Of a stretch of 64,000 bases of DNA, positions 19,911-31,275 are shown one piece after another (position 1 is the first letter of the stretch; the number at the start of each line of letters is the position of its first letter). The DNA lies in assembly GCA_963576565.1 (NCBI GenBank), contig OY755038.1, positions 10,121,756-10,185,755 of the forward strand, given 5' to 3'. The DNA is from Aspidapion aeneum (Eukaryota; Arthropoda; Insecta; Coleoptera; Brentidae). Made by a program: the position numbers and the translations under genes. Below the pieces are notes generated by a model. It ran no database searches and was not told the origin of the DNA. It was given only the letters and a program-made list of their open reading frames with translations.

Positions 19911-20314
19911 TATTATCTAATAATACCTTTCTAAAAATGCAATTTTGTATGTGCCCTTTTATTAACAATGTCGCACAGATTTTGTCTAGACCATATGTTT
20001 AGAATTTTTGTTCAGTTTAATTGATTTTTCGTGTGCGCGAGCCAAGGTGGTCGTCATCTAATTGGAAACTTGTTATCAACTCCCAATAGGTGTAAAGTTT
20101 TCGCTATTGTTAAGGGTAATGGGTACATGTTTATAGTTTCCGAACTATTCGGAAAGTTCGTTATCCGACAGCCGATAATTTATCAAATTTCCTGGAGGGC
20201 AAGTGTTATTACCAGAAAATAGAGAAGTTTGCAATTATTAAAAATTCTTCTGTCTAGTATACGTTACCTCTCCAATAAATTCAAGCAATTATAAACACTG
20301 TACAGTAACGATAT
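19911..20314. other. No recognised feature
   Basis: A 63-codon frame (20031-20222) lacks any known motif. Nothing else is supported. Confidence 0.35.
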
Positions 20315-22127
20315 AGTCCGGAGCCTAAGCCACTTTTGTCTGCATTTTTGCGTACCGTAATGAAACTTGGCGCAATTATAGTAAAACACTATAGTATTAT
20401 TTTACGAAGGGGTGCCCATCCTGAACGCTGTGCAGAACAAAGATACAGGGTATTTTATTTTTAATTGCATCTATCTCATTAAAATTAAGTATAAACTCAA
20501 AGTCTTTACAAGAATACTAATAGAGCTTTTATTTTCTTAAATAAAATTTTTTATACAGAGTGGTTAAAAGTAGCTAGACAAAAAAGTTTTTTGTAATTTT
20601 TTATTTTAGTGCTGAAAATTCAAATAACCCTAGATATGTCATATAAACATCTTATTCCAATCACTGTATTCTCCTCTATAAACCATTTATCGGACTCTAT
20701 TTCTGTAATAAGTACTACATCAGTACCATTTTCTGAACGTATAACATTCTACATTATTTATTGTTGCTACTGCTACTTGCAACAAAATATAATTTGTCGG
20801 CTTACAGCGGCGTAGCGTGCCCGAAAGGGCGGGGGGGGGGGGGGCGACAGCTAAAAAGGGCGCCTCTGAAAACTGATGAAAAATCTTACGGCACAACAAC
20901 ACAAAACCAAAAGGTCAAAAAGGCGCCTCTCACAAATCTTGCGGCCAAAAAAAAAGAACCGCGCCGTAGAAATTTGAACCACGCCGTAGAAATTTGAACC
21001 GCGCCGTCTCCAAAAAAAAAAAAAAAAAGGTCATCATATGTCAGGCGCCAACCGATAAGTCACAAGGGCGCCTCTGACGAAATCTTGCAACTAAAAAAAA
21101 AAAAGGTCATCATGTATGAGGGGGCGGCCGCTACGACACAAGGGCGCCTCTCCCACCTATGGGGCGCCACTACCCTCGGGGCGGGGGGGGCGACGAACCC
21201 CCCGCGCCCCCCCCCCACGCTACGCCGCTGTCGGCTTATTACAGGCTATGACACAAAAATTTAGGTTAGTGTAATTTTGTAATATGCTGAAAGATAGAAG
21301 GTGATATTAAAAAAATCATGTAAAAAGTAGTAGTCTCAAACTTTTGGTTATACCGGTTATACAGTTTAAGATACCTTCTTAATCTTACTACAGGTTACAA
21401 CTAGAAGAACGCCTTTTTTACATGGTGTACATTGTGTTACTTAGCTGTGTAATTGTAAGAAAAAACAGGGTGGTTCTTTTGTCCATATAATTTTTTTTAA
21501 ATACGTAAAACGTTATTTCCAGCACTTATAAAATTAGAAAATATACAGAAGAAAGTTAAACTATTAATCACTTATGTAGCTGTTAGTTAGATACTTTAAA
21601 ACATACAGGGTATTTAAATTAAAGTCGGTAATATAGTTAACTTTGTTATTATCAAAACTACAAGGTAAGTTAATTAGGCAACATTTTTCGGCTAATTAAA
21701 ATACTGGCACAAGAACAAAATTAAACGACACGTAGCTGAGTTAAAGTAAAAAAATTATTTTTAAAAGATACACAAAGTATAAAGTACCAGCAATCCATAA
21801 AAAAATTTATATATAAATAAAAGCTGTCTTATGACTTTTTCTTTTTAAGTAAAAAGTTATTATTGAAATACAGTAACTTTAATTGTATAAAAAATATTTT
21901 ATAAAATAACTACTTAATTATCACTTCCGACAACAAAAATTGTATGCAAAACTAGTTTTATATTTAATTTATCAATTTTTCCTGTCCCGCCTCAAGTATC
22001 TTGGCCCTCCACTAGGTTCCAGCGGAGAAATGGCATCTCTAGATGCCTGCTACCTCTGTGCCAAATTTCGTCATGGTACGCGAAAATGCAGACAAACCCC
22101 TACATTTCCGCCTCAGGTCCCGAACTA
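20315..22127. mobile_element. Diverged TIR element, about 1.8 kb, interrupted by a hAT MITE
   Basis: The left end around 20315-20375 and the right end around 22065-22127 are imperfect inverted copies, sharing TTGTCTGCATTTT.GCGTACC and TTGGC.CA. Probable flanking TA. No transposase is recognised inside. A hAT MITE was inserted at 20805-21230, so this element is the older of the two. Confidence 0.55.
20805..21230. mobile_element. GC-rich hAT-type MITE, 426 bp
   Basis: The termini CAGCGGCGTAGCGTG and their exact complement are flanked by a perfect 8-bp duplication, TCGGCTTA (20797-20804 and 21231-21238). The inside has G and C homopolymer runs and repeats of GGGCGCCTCT, very unlike its AT-rich surroundings. 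No coding frame of its own. Confidence 0.92.
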
Positions 22128-22129
22128 AT

Positions 22130-22664
22130 AGCCTTGTCCCACTTTCCACCTGTTCACAATTTCCTTCAGAAAATACTGATCAATAAAAACTAGTGATTTA
22201 GTTTGATACAATGATGGATCGGACCCACCAGCGGGGCAAATATGTAAACTTGGAAAAACTAGAAATTTAGAAGAGGTACTAGTATAGGCCAGTTTAGAAT
22301 TTAAAAAAGTCCCAAAACCTACTCTGGCCTATAAAAACTACAGAACTGGTGCGCACGCTGAAAGCGCAATAACCACAAAAATCGTTATTTGGAAGCGATT
22401 TTACCGGACTAAAAAATCTCTATTGTAAGAAGCACCCATTGACGGCGAAAAAAAGTTAAAAAGTGTATATTTATAGTGCCAAAAGTAGTTGCATCTATGT
22501 TTGGGTTTACTCTTCCTGCTTTTTATTTACGGGGTTGGTTTTTACTTGCCAGCAGAGTAATAAATTACATGCGGGTTTGTTGGAGAATCCTAAATAAATT
22601 TTGTAGAGATGCATTTCGGTGTTTTTTTAATCGGTTTTATTCCATCCATATACGTATGCGATAA
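22130..22664. other. No recognised feature
   Basis: No coding sequence that I recognise. A 62-codon frame at 22476-22664 has no motif. Confidence 0.35.
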
Positions 22665-23195
22665 GAAGGATGGACCACATGGAATCCTAAAGGAAATGTT
22701 TCACCAAACAGAGGCTGTAGTTAAAGAAGAAATTTAAGTGCCTTTAAAAATGTTAAATTTGTTGAGAATAACTTCCAACAATACTGGATAAATATACCAG
22801 AACTTGCCCACTCTAACGAGTTTATTAAATGACATTGTAGGAAGAAAGCCAAGAACATCATTGGACTTACCAGACAGGTTACTGGACTTTCACTGTCGAC
22901 TAAGAGTACCATTGCACAGAATGGGACCAACAGAAGTGACCAAATGTAGATTATGTATGGAGGATGAAGAAACAGTTAGACATCTACTCTGCGAATGTCT
23001 GGCTATTGCACGTTTTCGTCAGAACATTTTCGATACACCTCAGATTGATTCAGAATATCTGAACAGTGTATCACCCAAACTAATAGCTAATCTTTTTGGA
23101 GGACCAGGGATACAGTGGGGACAAACCACACAAAAGTGAGCAACAATAGACCCAGGTGGTCGTAGTGAAAGGGCTGGAAGGCCCACTCACATATG
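22665..23195 (+). pseudogene. I-like LINE (family C), 3' end
   Basis: Frame 22804-23139 carries CHCRLRVPLHRMG-type sequence and the zinc-knuckle-like CRLCMEDEETVRHLLCEC, then a C-terminus ending at a stop before the 3' UTR. The 3' UTR holds GAGCAACAATAGACC and ends in a run of A near 23210. Earlier residues (FEN..QQYWINIPELAHS) are in another frame, so a frameshift is present. The same family is at 12720, 35112 and 61488. Confidence 0.8.
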
Positions 23196-23329
23196 AATCA
23201 ATATGATCCTTTAAAAAAATCAGTTATAAAATTTGTAGTTAATAAAAAATGTAATTTTATTATTCTTACCATTTTAAGGCTTATAAGCAGTAGCAGTACT
23301 GGGAAGGATAGATGCGTGGGTCTGTAATG

Positions 23330-23745
23330 TAGGCCAGAGTAGGTCCTTATTCTCATACCCCATGGTTTACCATTAACCCCCTCTCTGCTTTTCCATTCGA
23401 TGTCCAGGTGGTTCATTGGGCCTTTCTGATCTTTTTACAAAATCCCAAATGTCACCTCATTTGAGCAACATTCTACAACGAGGTGATGTTTTTTTTTGCT
23501 GTTCAGAACCTAGGCAGGTAAAGTTAGTCTTGACTCCTATAATACGTGTCATATACTTCCTTAACCGGTGGTGTCCAGTAAGAACACCTATCAGCAGTCC
23601 AACGTGTTTTTATGTCCGTACCTGCAGCCATCTAAGTCTGGTCACTTTTGGTTGCTCTACGAAATTCCTGGTCTATCTGCAACATGTTCCTGTTTCCCAG
23701 GAGTCTGATGGTACATTGCTCTTGCTCAGAAGTGCACTGATTCCG
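23330..23745 (-). pseudogene. R1/I-like LINE C-terminal fragment
   Basis: The minus strand read in mixed frames gives LLIGVLTGHHRLRKYMTRI near 23530-23590 and DIWDFVKRSERP near 23420-23455, resembling the region after RNase H in R1- or I-like LINEs. Many breaks. It directly abuts the RTE-like copy at 23750. Confidence 0.5.
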
Positions 23746-23749
23746 TGCC

Positions 23750-24925
23750 AACATTGTCGTTATGCTTCCCTCGATTACCCATTCTTTCTTTTATGATCTC
23801 ATTTCTTATGTGATCTGTTCTAGATATTCTTATTGATCTTCTTATTGCATCCATTTCGATACTTTTTATCTTTGTTCTGTATTTTTCTGTTACGCGACAA
23901 GTCTCTATTTCATATAATAGCGTACTTTTAACCATTGTTTCATACAAGTTAAGTTTTACATTCTGTTTTATCTCTCTGCTCTATAAAATACTGTTAAGAC
24001 ATCCAACCTTTTTTGCTTTTGATAATTCTTTTTTCCAGTTCTTTACACTCTGTTCCTGTCTTATCAAATGTGACACCGAAGTTCACATACTCATTGCATG
24101 GAGATATTGTTTGTCCATTGTCTAGTTCTACTCACTTGATTTGTTTCCAATACATAAGTACTGTGTCTTGTCCACGTTCACTGTTAACCCTTACTTTTGG
24201 TATTCTTTCGTTAACTTTCTCATCATATACTCCATGTCTTCTTTGTCATTAGCTACAATTACTTGGTCGTTAGCAAACTATAGTGTGTATATGATAAATT
24301 GGTCGTTTAGTTGTATTCCCATGCCGTGTACTTTACATTTACAGTTTTTTACAGCTACTGCGATATATATTTTAAAAAAAGTTGGAGAGATACAACATCC
24401 CTGTTTTCAGCCTTTCGTTACCAGGAATTCTTTTGAAAGTCGATTTCAAATTTTAATTTTAGATTTTGACCTTTTGTATAGTTTTTTTTATCGCTTTTAT
24501 GTATGTACGATTGATATTAGATTGCTCTAACACTGTCCATAATTTTTCTACTGGAACGTTATCATATGCTTTTTATCGGTCCACAAAGGTAAGGTAATAT
24601 TTCTGCCACTCCTTTCCTCAATTATTTGTTTAAGACAAAAAACATTATCACTACAAGATCTACCTGCACAAAACCCAATTTGCTTGCCTTCTTCTTGTTC
24701 ATGAAAATCATTTTCTATTAGATCTCTTAGGGTCCATACAACCGACTTTTTTTTCGTTACTTAGCTTAAAGCGTTTCTTAATATAATCACAATATGACGT
24801 AATAAGGAACACTTAAGGCTAAGTAACGAAAAAACAAGTCGGTGCGATGGGCTATAAGAATCCTACCATACAATCTACTTAGAGCACTGGTTACTGAAAT
24901 TGCTTTGTAATTGTAATTGAAATTT
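23750..24925 (-). pseudogene. RTE-like LINE (family A) fragment
   Basis: The minus-strand frame 23726-23947 reads YETMVKSTLLYEIE, MDAIRRSIRIS, DHIRNEIIKERMG and is then truncated. Upstream parts (24000-24720) match the RT region of the copy at 39900-40500 with many frameshifts. Both ends are truncated, and the copy is interrupted by the MITE at 24730-24852. Confidence 0.8.
24730..24852. mobile_element. Small MITE inside LINE copy, about 123 bp
   Basis: The other copies read GATCTCTAAGAATCC without a break; here about 123 bp is inserted at that point. Its ends GGGTCCATACAACCGAC and the inverted GTCGGTGCGATGGGC are imperfect TIRs that continue into TTTTTCGTTACTTAGC on both sides. The terminus resembles PIF/Harbinger-type ends, but the target duplication is not clean. 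Confidence 0.7.
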
Positions 24926-25349
24926 CTTATTTTTTTTTGTTTTTCTTAAAATTAGCCCTAGTAGTATGACTTACTACGTTCTTTCTTTAAAAAGCAGATA
25001 CAGACTTTAACCCCAAAGCCATTATTTCTATTTTTTTTCTATGATTTCATCGTAATGACTTTTTTCTTTATTGCATCCACCATAAATTTCGGCTCGTTTG
25101 ATGAATCGCCCTCTAAATGTTTTATTGTGTTTTTAATTATAACAAAATTATCGTTTTAATTGAAGTCATTTATTACATTTATTTATATAAACGTTCTTGT
25201 CTGTGTTTGACGCCTGTTGGATATTTTTTTTAACTTTATTTTTGTTGTTATGTGCTGGGAGTCATTTCATCGGGTTTGTTTTTTATAAATCCTACTATGT
25301 TTCTGTCATTGAGCACAATTTCTTGTAATCTGGTAATTAATAATTTATG
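24926..25349. other. No recognised feature
   Basis: A T-rich stretch with no coding content that I recognise. Confidence 0.35.
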
Positions 25350-26825
25350 CACTATGTAAGAGTTTTTAAAGATTTTTAATTAAATATTGTTATTGACATC
25401 AACAAGCATTAATTATATGCAACACTAGGTTAAGATTAAGTAAAATTTGTGGCAACTCCGGCGACTTGTTTTTTGGCACATTTTCAGGTTCGCTGTATTT
25501 TAATAAAAGTTGTATTCGGCTAATATGTCCTTTGAGCCACTAACATTAAAATAATTCATATTTTGTAACTGGAAACAAATTAGCTAAACTATTTTCAACT
25601 TTTAAAAAACACACTGTGTAGTTTTAACTTTATCGATTTTCTGAGTCCACGCATCTTTGAATTGCGGTGGTATTTTGTCTCTTTGTCTTTCTTGCCAATG
25701 CGAGAGAGCTTAAGTTTCAAACGCCGTCAACGGCAGGCCAAGAATGGCTTGGACGAGAAAACCGTTAAAGAAAACTTAGATTTTAGACCAATCAGCTAGC
25801 GGCAAGCTAAGAACGCCTAGAGAGCAGGGTACTGAAACTTTCGAAAGTCGGGAGGGAAATAACTCTTTAGTTGCGCTTCGATTGGTTCGTTACGCTTTCG
25901 TTCACACTTCTTAAGAGGGGTTTTATTTCAACTGGGGAAATTTATCAATTATTTTAACATTGTATAAACCCGTTAACTTTAATATTCATAATTATTTCAG
26001 TCTTTTCTTTTGGAGTTTATTAATATTAAAGCTTTTAATTATTACTGTTTCAGTGTTTTGAAATAATGTTTTTAACTGTTTTATGGTTTTTTAACAACAA
26101 AATACAAACCACTCGTTGCCCTAAAATCGGCATTTTTAATCAAAAATATATTTTAAACCTAAACAGTAATATTAAGTAAATCAAACAGTTGATTGAATAT
26201 TTTCACCTGCTCAATCAACGTTTAAAATGTTGATAAATAAATATATTTACAACAAACATACAAAAGGTTTATAAAACCTAAAAGTTTAAGAAGTGTACCT
26301 AAATATTTGAATACAAAAGTTCAATAGTACAAAAAAATGTGATATTTATATATTAAATATTAGAAGTGGAAGTGTGAACCTCCAAGAAGAAAATTGAAAA
26401 GGTATGTATGATTTTCCTACATTGGTTATACATTTGAGAAAAACGTTTATAGCATTTATTTCCTCCATCAAGAACCGTCAAATTCCCTTTCGACTTTTAA
26501 TCTTTTTATAATTTATATAAGTTGTAGCCTAAGTTGGTATCTCACAACATTTAAGCCTTGGCCACTTGAGATGACAGTATCACTGTCATACTAGGCCCCT
26601 GTTACAAAGTATGAATTATTTTGATGTTAGTGGCTCAAAGGACATATTAGCCGAATACAACTTTTATTAAAATACAGCGAACCTGAAAATATGCCAAAAA
26701 ACAAGTCGCCGGAGTTGCCATAAATTTTACTTAATCTTAACCTAGGCTTGCATATCATTAATGCTTGTTGATGTCAAAAACAGTATTTAATTAAAAATCT
26801 TTAAAAACTTATAAATAGCAAAAAT
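25350..26825. mobile_element. Large inverted-repeat (foldback) element, about 1.48 kb
   Basis: The arms at about 25350-25575 and 26600-26825 are inverted copies, about 225 bp each (for example GGCAACTCCGGCGACTTG and its complement at 26700). The centre of about 1 kb has no recognised gene. The element boundaries are soft, because no clear target duplication is seen. Confidence 0.8.
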
Positions 26826-27447
26826 ACCATTTTCATTCAAATCCCGTTTTGTTACAACTAGGTGCAATGCAAAAACCATGACTCTGAAAAACTCAGCTGT
26901 TAACTGGGTCTTAGAGACAGATAGTGGTTTTTTCGCGATATTTTCAAAATGGCACCACATATTATCATGAAATTTCAGATAACGATTCACAGACACCATC
27001 CCGATTTTCAACCAAACTTTTGTGAGGATGAAGGATAATTAAAAGGTTGAAATGTTCAAGATTTAGCAATAGACTTGACATGAATTTGACTTTGTCATGG
27101 CATTGATTTATATGTTTGTATTGTATAGTACATTTCCTAATTTATAAGATAACTTTTTGAACGTTATGAGGTGGTTATCATAACAATGACATAGACAAAA
27201 ATTGTGAAATTAACTGTACAACCTTTTTGATTTTGATTTGAGTTTTTTGTAATAAAGTTCATTTGAAATCCAAAAACAACAGTGATAACCTTTTCAAACA
27301 AAATTAGACACATGTTGTGCTATCTTCTCCTTTAGACGATTAATCTGGTATCCAGACAGTAACTTTGGGCCTCTTTGGAAGGTCTTTTAACTCGACGAGT
27401 TTTGTGTCAGCCCCATCCCTAATGTCTCCCATTTTTGCTACTGTTTG

Positions 27448-28295
27448 CAGTGGCGGTTTCTCCATAAGTGCACATGTGCAAGTGCACTCCCAAATTTAAC
27501 TTAAAAAATACTAACATTTAATTAATAATTACCCCAAACGGAATTTACTAGACTAGAATATTACCTACAAATTAATACCCGGTATGTATGTGTTTTTATT
27601 CGTATTCAAACCACCTGCGGTGCATGCTGGCGGATGCGCTATATAGTTAGTTCGAATCTAATTATTCACTTTTATTTGCTCAGTAGATGTTGTGTCGCAT
27701 TTTAATTACGAAATATAGAAAGAGAGGACGACATGTCCCAATAGAATTTTACAGTACATAGAATCTGAACCTTCCTGCGACAGTGCCTAGGACAAAATCT
27801 GTGCAAAAACTAGCCTCGATGACGCCCGCACCCCCGCACCCATGGTTCGCGTTGCATGTTAGAGGAGCTTAAGGGCACTTTTAATTAGTGCACTTAGACA
27901 ATTTGGCATAGTGATGTGCAACCATTTTTCCAAGTATTGAGTAGATACTGATACTTCCTATTCGAGTATTAGATTTTATTATTATTTATATTATATTATC
28001 GGTAAATCCAATATATAAATATCGGTCCAAATGATTACAAGTACTCCAAACTCGTTACTCATACGGCCGATGCCGATACAATTGATACGAAAGTAACACT
28101 TCGGCTTCGGTCCCATTCGGGATTCGAGTAACGAGTATTTGGCGTCGAAGGATATTCGATTACTTCGAATCCGCCCATGTATCAGATCTTAAAGTATCGA
28201 GTAGATAGTATTTGCAGACCACTAATTTGCCGCCTGCGCCGCAATTTTGTATTTTTTATTTTGGTGTGCACTCAAAGGCTTTTTACCACCAACTG
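27448..28295. mobile_element. hAT-type element, 848 bp, with nested hAT
   Basis: A perfect 8-bp target duplication, ACTGTTTG, lies at 27440-27447 and 28296-28303. The ends are imperfect inverted repeats starting CAGTGGCGG and CAGTTGGTGG, sharing AGTGCACA further in. No transposase reading was found. A second hAT element lies inside at 27909-28224. Confidence 0.8.
27909..28224. mobile_element. hAT-type MITE, 316 bp
   Basis: The ends TAGTGATGTGCA and the inverted TGCAGACCACTA continue into matching GTATTGAGTAGATA-type arms. Flanking 8-mers ATTTGGCA and ATTTGCCG match at 6 of 8. Many internal short repeats of the kind CGAGTA/TACTCG. Confidence 0.75.
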
Positions 28296-28705
28296 ACTGT
28301 TTGTCATAGCCAGTCTCTTGTGGTTTCGTAGGCACATGAGAGCCAAACAGCTCCTCCCATGTACCTGTTTCCCTCAAGCTGTGGAGGATTCTGACTACCC
28401 GAAGGTGTCTCCTTGACCGCCGAAATGAGGTCTGCTTGTTCCTGATTCAGTGAGGTTTGTGAATGGTGCGTGTGCAAAAGTTATATTCAGTTTCCAATGT
28501 GTACCGAGTAAAGTAAAAAATTTAATTTTTGTGTAAGCTAATAAAGCAGCTCAAAAAATTAAGGATATAAAAAAATTGGGTGTAATTCCAATAAAAGATA
28601 TTTGTTCTGTCACCACTTTGACCATCAAAAAAAATTCAGCATACGTCAATGACGTCAACAAAGTCGTGGAATGTGGCCTGTTCATTTTGATAGCCGTAAT
28701 CAGAT

Positions 28706-29339
28706 ATTTATTTATTAATTTTGTCAAACCCATATTGAGCAATATGTGCATAGAGAGATAATAAGGGCCTTTGTTCTCGAAATGCCGAAATACATCTCGA
28801 ACTCATGTATATACGCGTTCTTAATATGCACTAAAAGGCAAAACCACACTTCGCTGACTATTCATTTCTATGCTTGGCTTCCAATTCCAAAAGAGTAATT
28901 CGCATCCTTGCAATAGTGCTTCATCCACGTACAATCAAAAAAGCAGCTTGATGTAAAGCTACATTTGCACTTGCAACATTAACCTTTTTTGGACGGCTGA
29001 CCGCGGAAATGTGCCCCGGACGGCTGTCGTATTTGGTCGACGGCATGTATACTTTGTCCTGGACGACGCACATAAGGACAAATGGCTATATTGGCGCGAC
29101 AATAATACTAAAATCAATTTGGTTCAATCTAATCACACATATACTAAAAATGTTGCCAATAGATGCGGCCACAAGGCAACATAAGAATTTTAATTTTTAA
29201 GACCATCCAATTGTATTAGCATTAGCGCAAAGTTGGCTTTGCCTACGCGCTGCTTGTTAAATGACGTGTTTCTAAAAATGTGACAGAAAAACTTTCATTT
29301 GTTATTTGCTGTCAGAAGTCCAATTGAGAGGGTGTCAAC
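28706..29339. other. No recognised feature
   Basis: No coding sequence I recognise. A 63-codon frame (29009-29200) has no motif. The last 100 bases could be the 5' leader of the exon-like unit that follows. Confidence 0.35.
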
Positions 29340-30580
29340 ATGGATAGTGATGCGGCAGGTAAGTACTTAATTTTGCAATTATTGTTAACAAACCAGTTAT
29401 TTTTCGGCTTGGTATATACAGGGTTTTATAAAATAGTATTTTTGAGTTTGCTAGAGTTATAAAAAAAGTTCCGCCGAGTACACCGATATTGCTTTACTGG
29501 CTGAAAACCATATCTTATAGCCAATTTAAAAAAGTATAATTTACGTCCCACTTTTTACTCCTCTTTGTTTTAATGGCTTTATTTTAGTTGAATCCGTATA
29601 TTTGTTTTTCTGCCAATTTTTGTTTAAATTTTGCGACAGCTATTTCATATAGTTTCCGATGAGCTAGGGACTTGAAATTTGGTATAGGGTTTCGTTGACA
29701 ATATAACTTAATTTTTTTTTATAAAAAATAAAAATGGTGGATTTTAAATGGCGGACTTATTTATTTGACAACCAATTTGCCTTAAATTTAAAAACTTGCA
29801 CTGCTTAAGGTAACTTAATACAATTTTTGATTTAAACTTAAAAAACGTATAATGACCGATCCAAAATGGCGGCCTTTCCAAATTAAGAGTCGATATGTAT
29901 CAAGTATAAACCTTTAGGCGACTTTCGCTGATTGTGACTTTTGACTCAAATTCAAAAAAAATATATCATTCTTCTTTAATTTTTAACTCAAACTTCTTAA
30001 TTTAAAATTGAGCACTTAGGTATTTGAGGAAACGATCCCGTTGAAAAAAAAATGCAGATTAAGAGAAGGGAGCTATTTATAGTGTTGAAAAATAAACAAT
30101 TTTTTAAGCTATCGTCATCAGAGTGCAATGAACAGTTAGTACAGTATATAGTGGATAAATTTGGGGTTAGTGAACTTTCTGAAAACTACGTAAAACAAAT
30201 ACAACTTTTAATAATAGTGTTTGTCACAAACCTATTGGCGAAAAGGCGTGATTGTAAATACATGTACATTTATTAACACACATATGAAATGGCTTGATGA
30301 TTACATAAAACCTCCAAATATGAGGCAGCCACTACAGCATATAGCCCCAGCACCACGAGGCAGGCCAAAAAAATCCTTTGAAGACAGTTGTAAACGCGGT
30401 AAACAAAGACATGTGCAATCGATTGTATCAAATCTCAGTCCAGAGCAGCTATTCTTAGCAGCAGAAACAAGCTTGGAAAAGTCAGGTAAAACAACTGCCG
30501 CCCAAGTTATGAAGTTAGCACTTAAAACTTCGCCCAGACGGCTTAAAAAAAATGAAAATGGTAAACAATGCAGCCTCTAG
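29340..30580 (+). pseudogene. Exon-like unit with GRPKKSF-containing protein fragment, unknown function
   Basis: ATGGATAGTGATGCGGCAG at 29340-29358 is followed at once by GTAAGT, a good splice donor, so it looks like a first coding exon. Downstream, 30052-30276 encodes a 74-residue piece (KRRELFIVLKNKQFF), and 30221-30580 encodes a 119-residue piece. The second piece has MKWLDDYIKPP, APRGRPKKSFEDS and NLSPEQLFLAAETSLEKSGK and ends at a stop. The two frames overlap, and FINTHMKWLDDYI seems to continue the first, which suggests a frameshift. A splice acceptor joining exon 1 in frame was not found (the obvious TGCAG at 30054-30058 would give a stop). I recall similar GRP..SF segments in uncharacterised, probably transposon-derived, insect proteins but cannot name the family. 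Confidence 0.4.
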
Positions 30581-30819
30581 TTCTACTACTGTAAGACTGT
30601 ACAGTTCCGAGGAAGCTTTAGTATGCAATTGTTTTCTTTTTAACTAAAATACTTAACCTCAAATAACATTTATTATGCATGTTTTTGCAAATTTTAGATT
30701 TTTGTCAAGCCAAATTGTTATTCTGTCCTTGTGTGCGACGGTCGGTTTAGATGCGACGCATTTTATTTTTAGATTTGGTAAACAGACTGCTGTCGCAGCT
30801 TAAAATTAAAATTTAAAGA

Positions 30820-31275
30820 TCAAACAAGTTTCGTCGCTAATCGGGCAAAAAGGAGTTATTGTTTCTCTCATATTTTTCCGTGGGTAGGTTGAAAGCTTAA
30901 TCTCACGGGGGTCCAAGATCTAATGGACACCTAATACGTGTTGACAGTTAACTGTTTCGTCCTTATGGGACTCCTCAGAATACTGTTAGGTCGATGTGAC
31001 AATTCTTGCGAAGTTAATTAGACGGTTTTGTCTCTAATTATAAGTAAATAGTGAGAAAACTATCGCAAGAAGCGCCATCTACCGAGATACGAGAGAAACA
31101 AAAAACAAAAGCAGGCGAAAAACTGCTATACACATATCGATCAATGAAAAGATCGAATACAAATAAAAAAAAACAAACTATAGTCCGTGACCTACGACAG
31201 CTCTACTGTCTTTCAGGCCGGATCAACGCATATTGCATTTTTACCCATCATCAAGACACGTGTGATACTTTTTAA
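30820..31275 (-). repeat. Single diverged copy of the 526-bp hammerhead repeat
   Basis: It shares long blocks with 16140-16560 (CACGGGGGTCCAAGATCTAA, CGCAAGAAGCGCCATCTACC), with scattered substitutions and some missing sequence. The hammerhead core is kept (30938-30983). It lies about 14 kb from the tandem array and stands alone, so this family moves or is dispersed and is not only a local tandem array. Confidence 0.88.
30938..30983 (-). ncRNA. Type I hammerhead ribozyme motif (single copy)
   Basis: The core CUGAGGA, stem II GUCC-CAUAA-GGAC and GAAA are unchanged. Stem III is ACAG-UUAA-CUGU, where the U-G pair of the array copies is a C-G pair, so pairing is kept. The cleavage C is at plus 30943. 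Stem I (GUAUU against AACAC) has one A-C mismatch, so it may be weaker. Confidence 0.78.

Larger units (their letters stand above)
27310..28470 (-). pseudogene. LINE ORF fragment interrupted by hAT element
   Basis: Minus-strand reading across the hAT insertion gives NQEQADLISAVKETPSG on the far side (28390-28470), then GDIRDGADTKLVELKDLPK followed by RPKVTVWIPD (27340-27440). The LPKRPKVTVWIP block is reminiscent of the N-terminal ORF of I/R1-type LINEs. The assignment is tentative. The two parts join cleanly when the 848-bp element and one copy of its duplication are removed. Confidence 0.45.
26862..28705. mobile_element. Family D TIR element split by nested insertions
   Basis: 26862-27110 and 28517-28705 match the two halves of the unbroken copy at 32377-32971 (shared TCTGAAAAACTCAGCTGTT-type start, ATATTTTCAAAATGGCAC, and GACGTCAACAAAGT near the end). 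Between them lies other material: a LINE fragment holding a hAT element that holds a second hAT element. Non-coding. Confidence 0.7.

Noticed and set aside
23416..23796. 126-codon plus-strand frame
   Set aside because: The opposite strand reads as a broken LINE C-terminus and runs into the RTE-like copy. The plus frame is a shadow.
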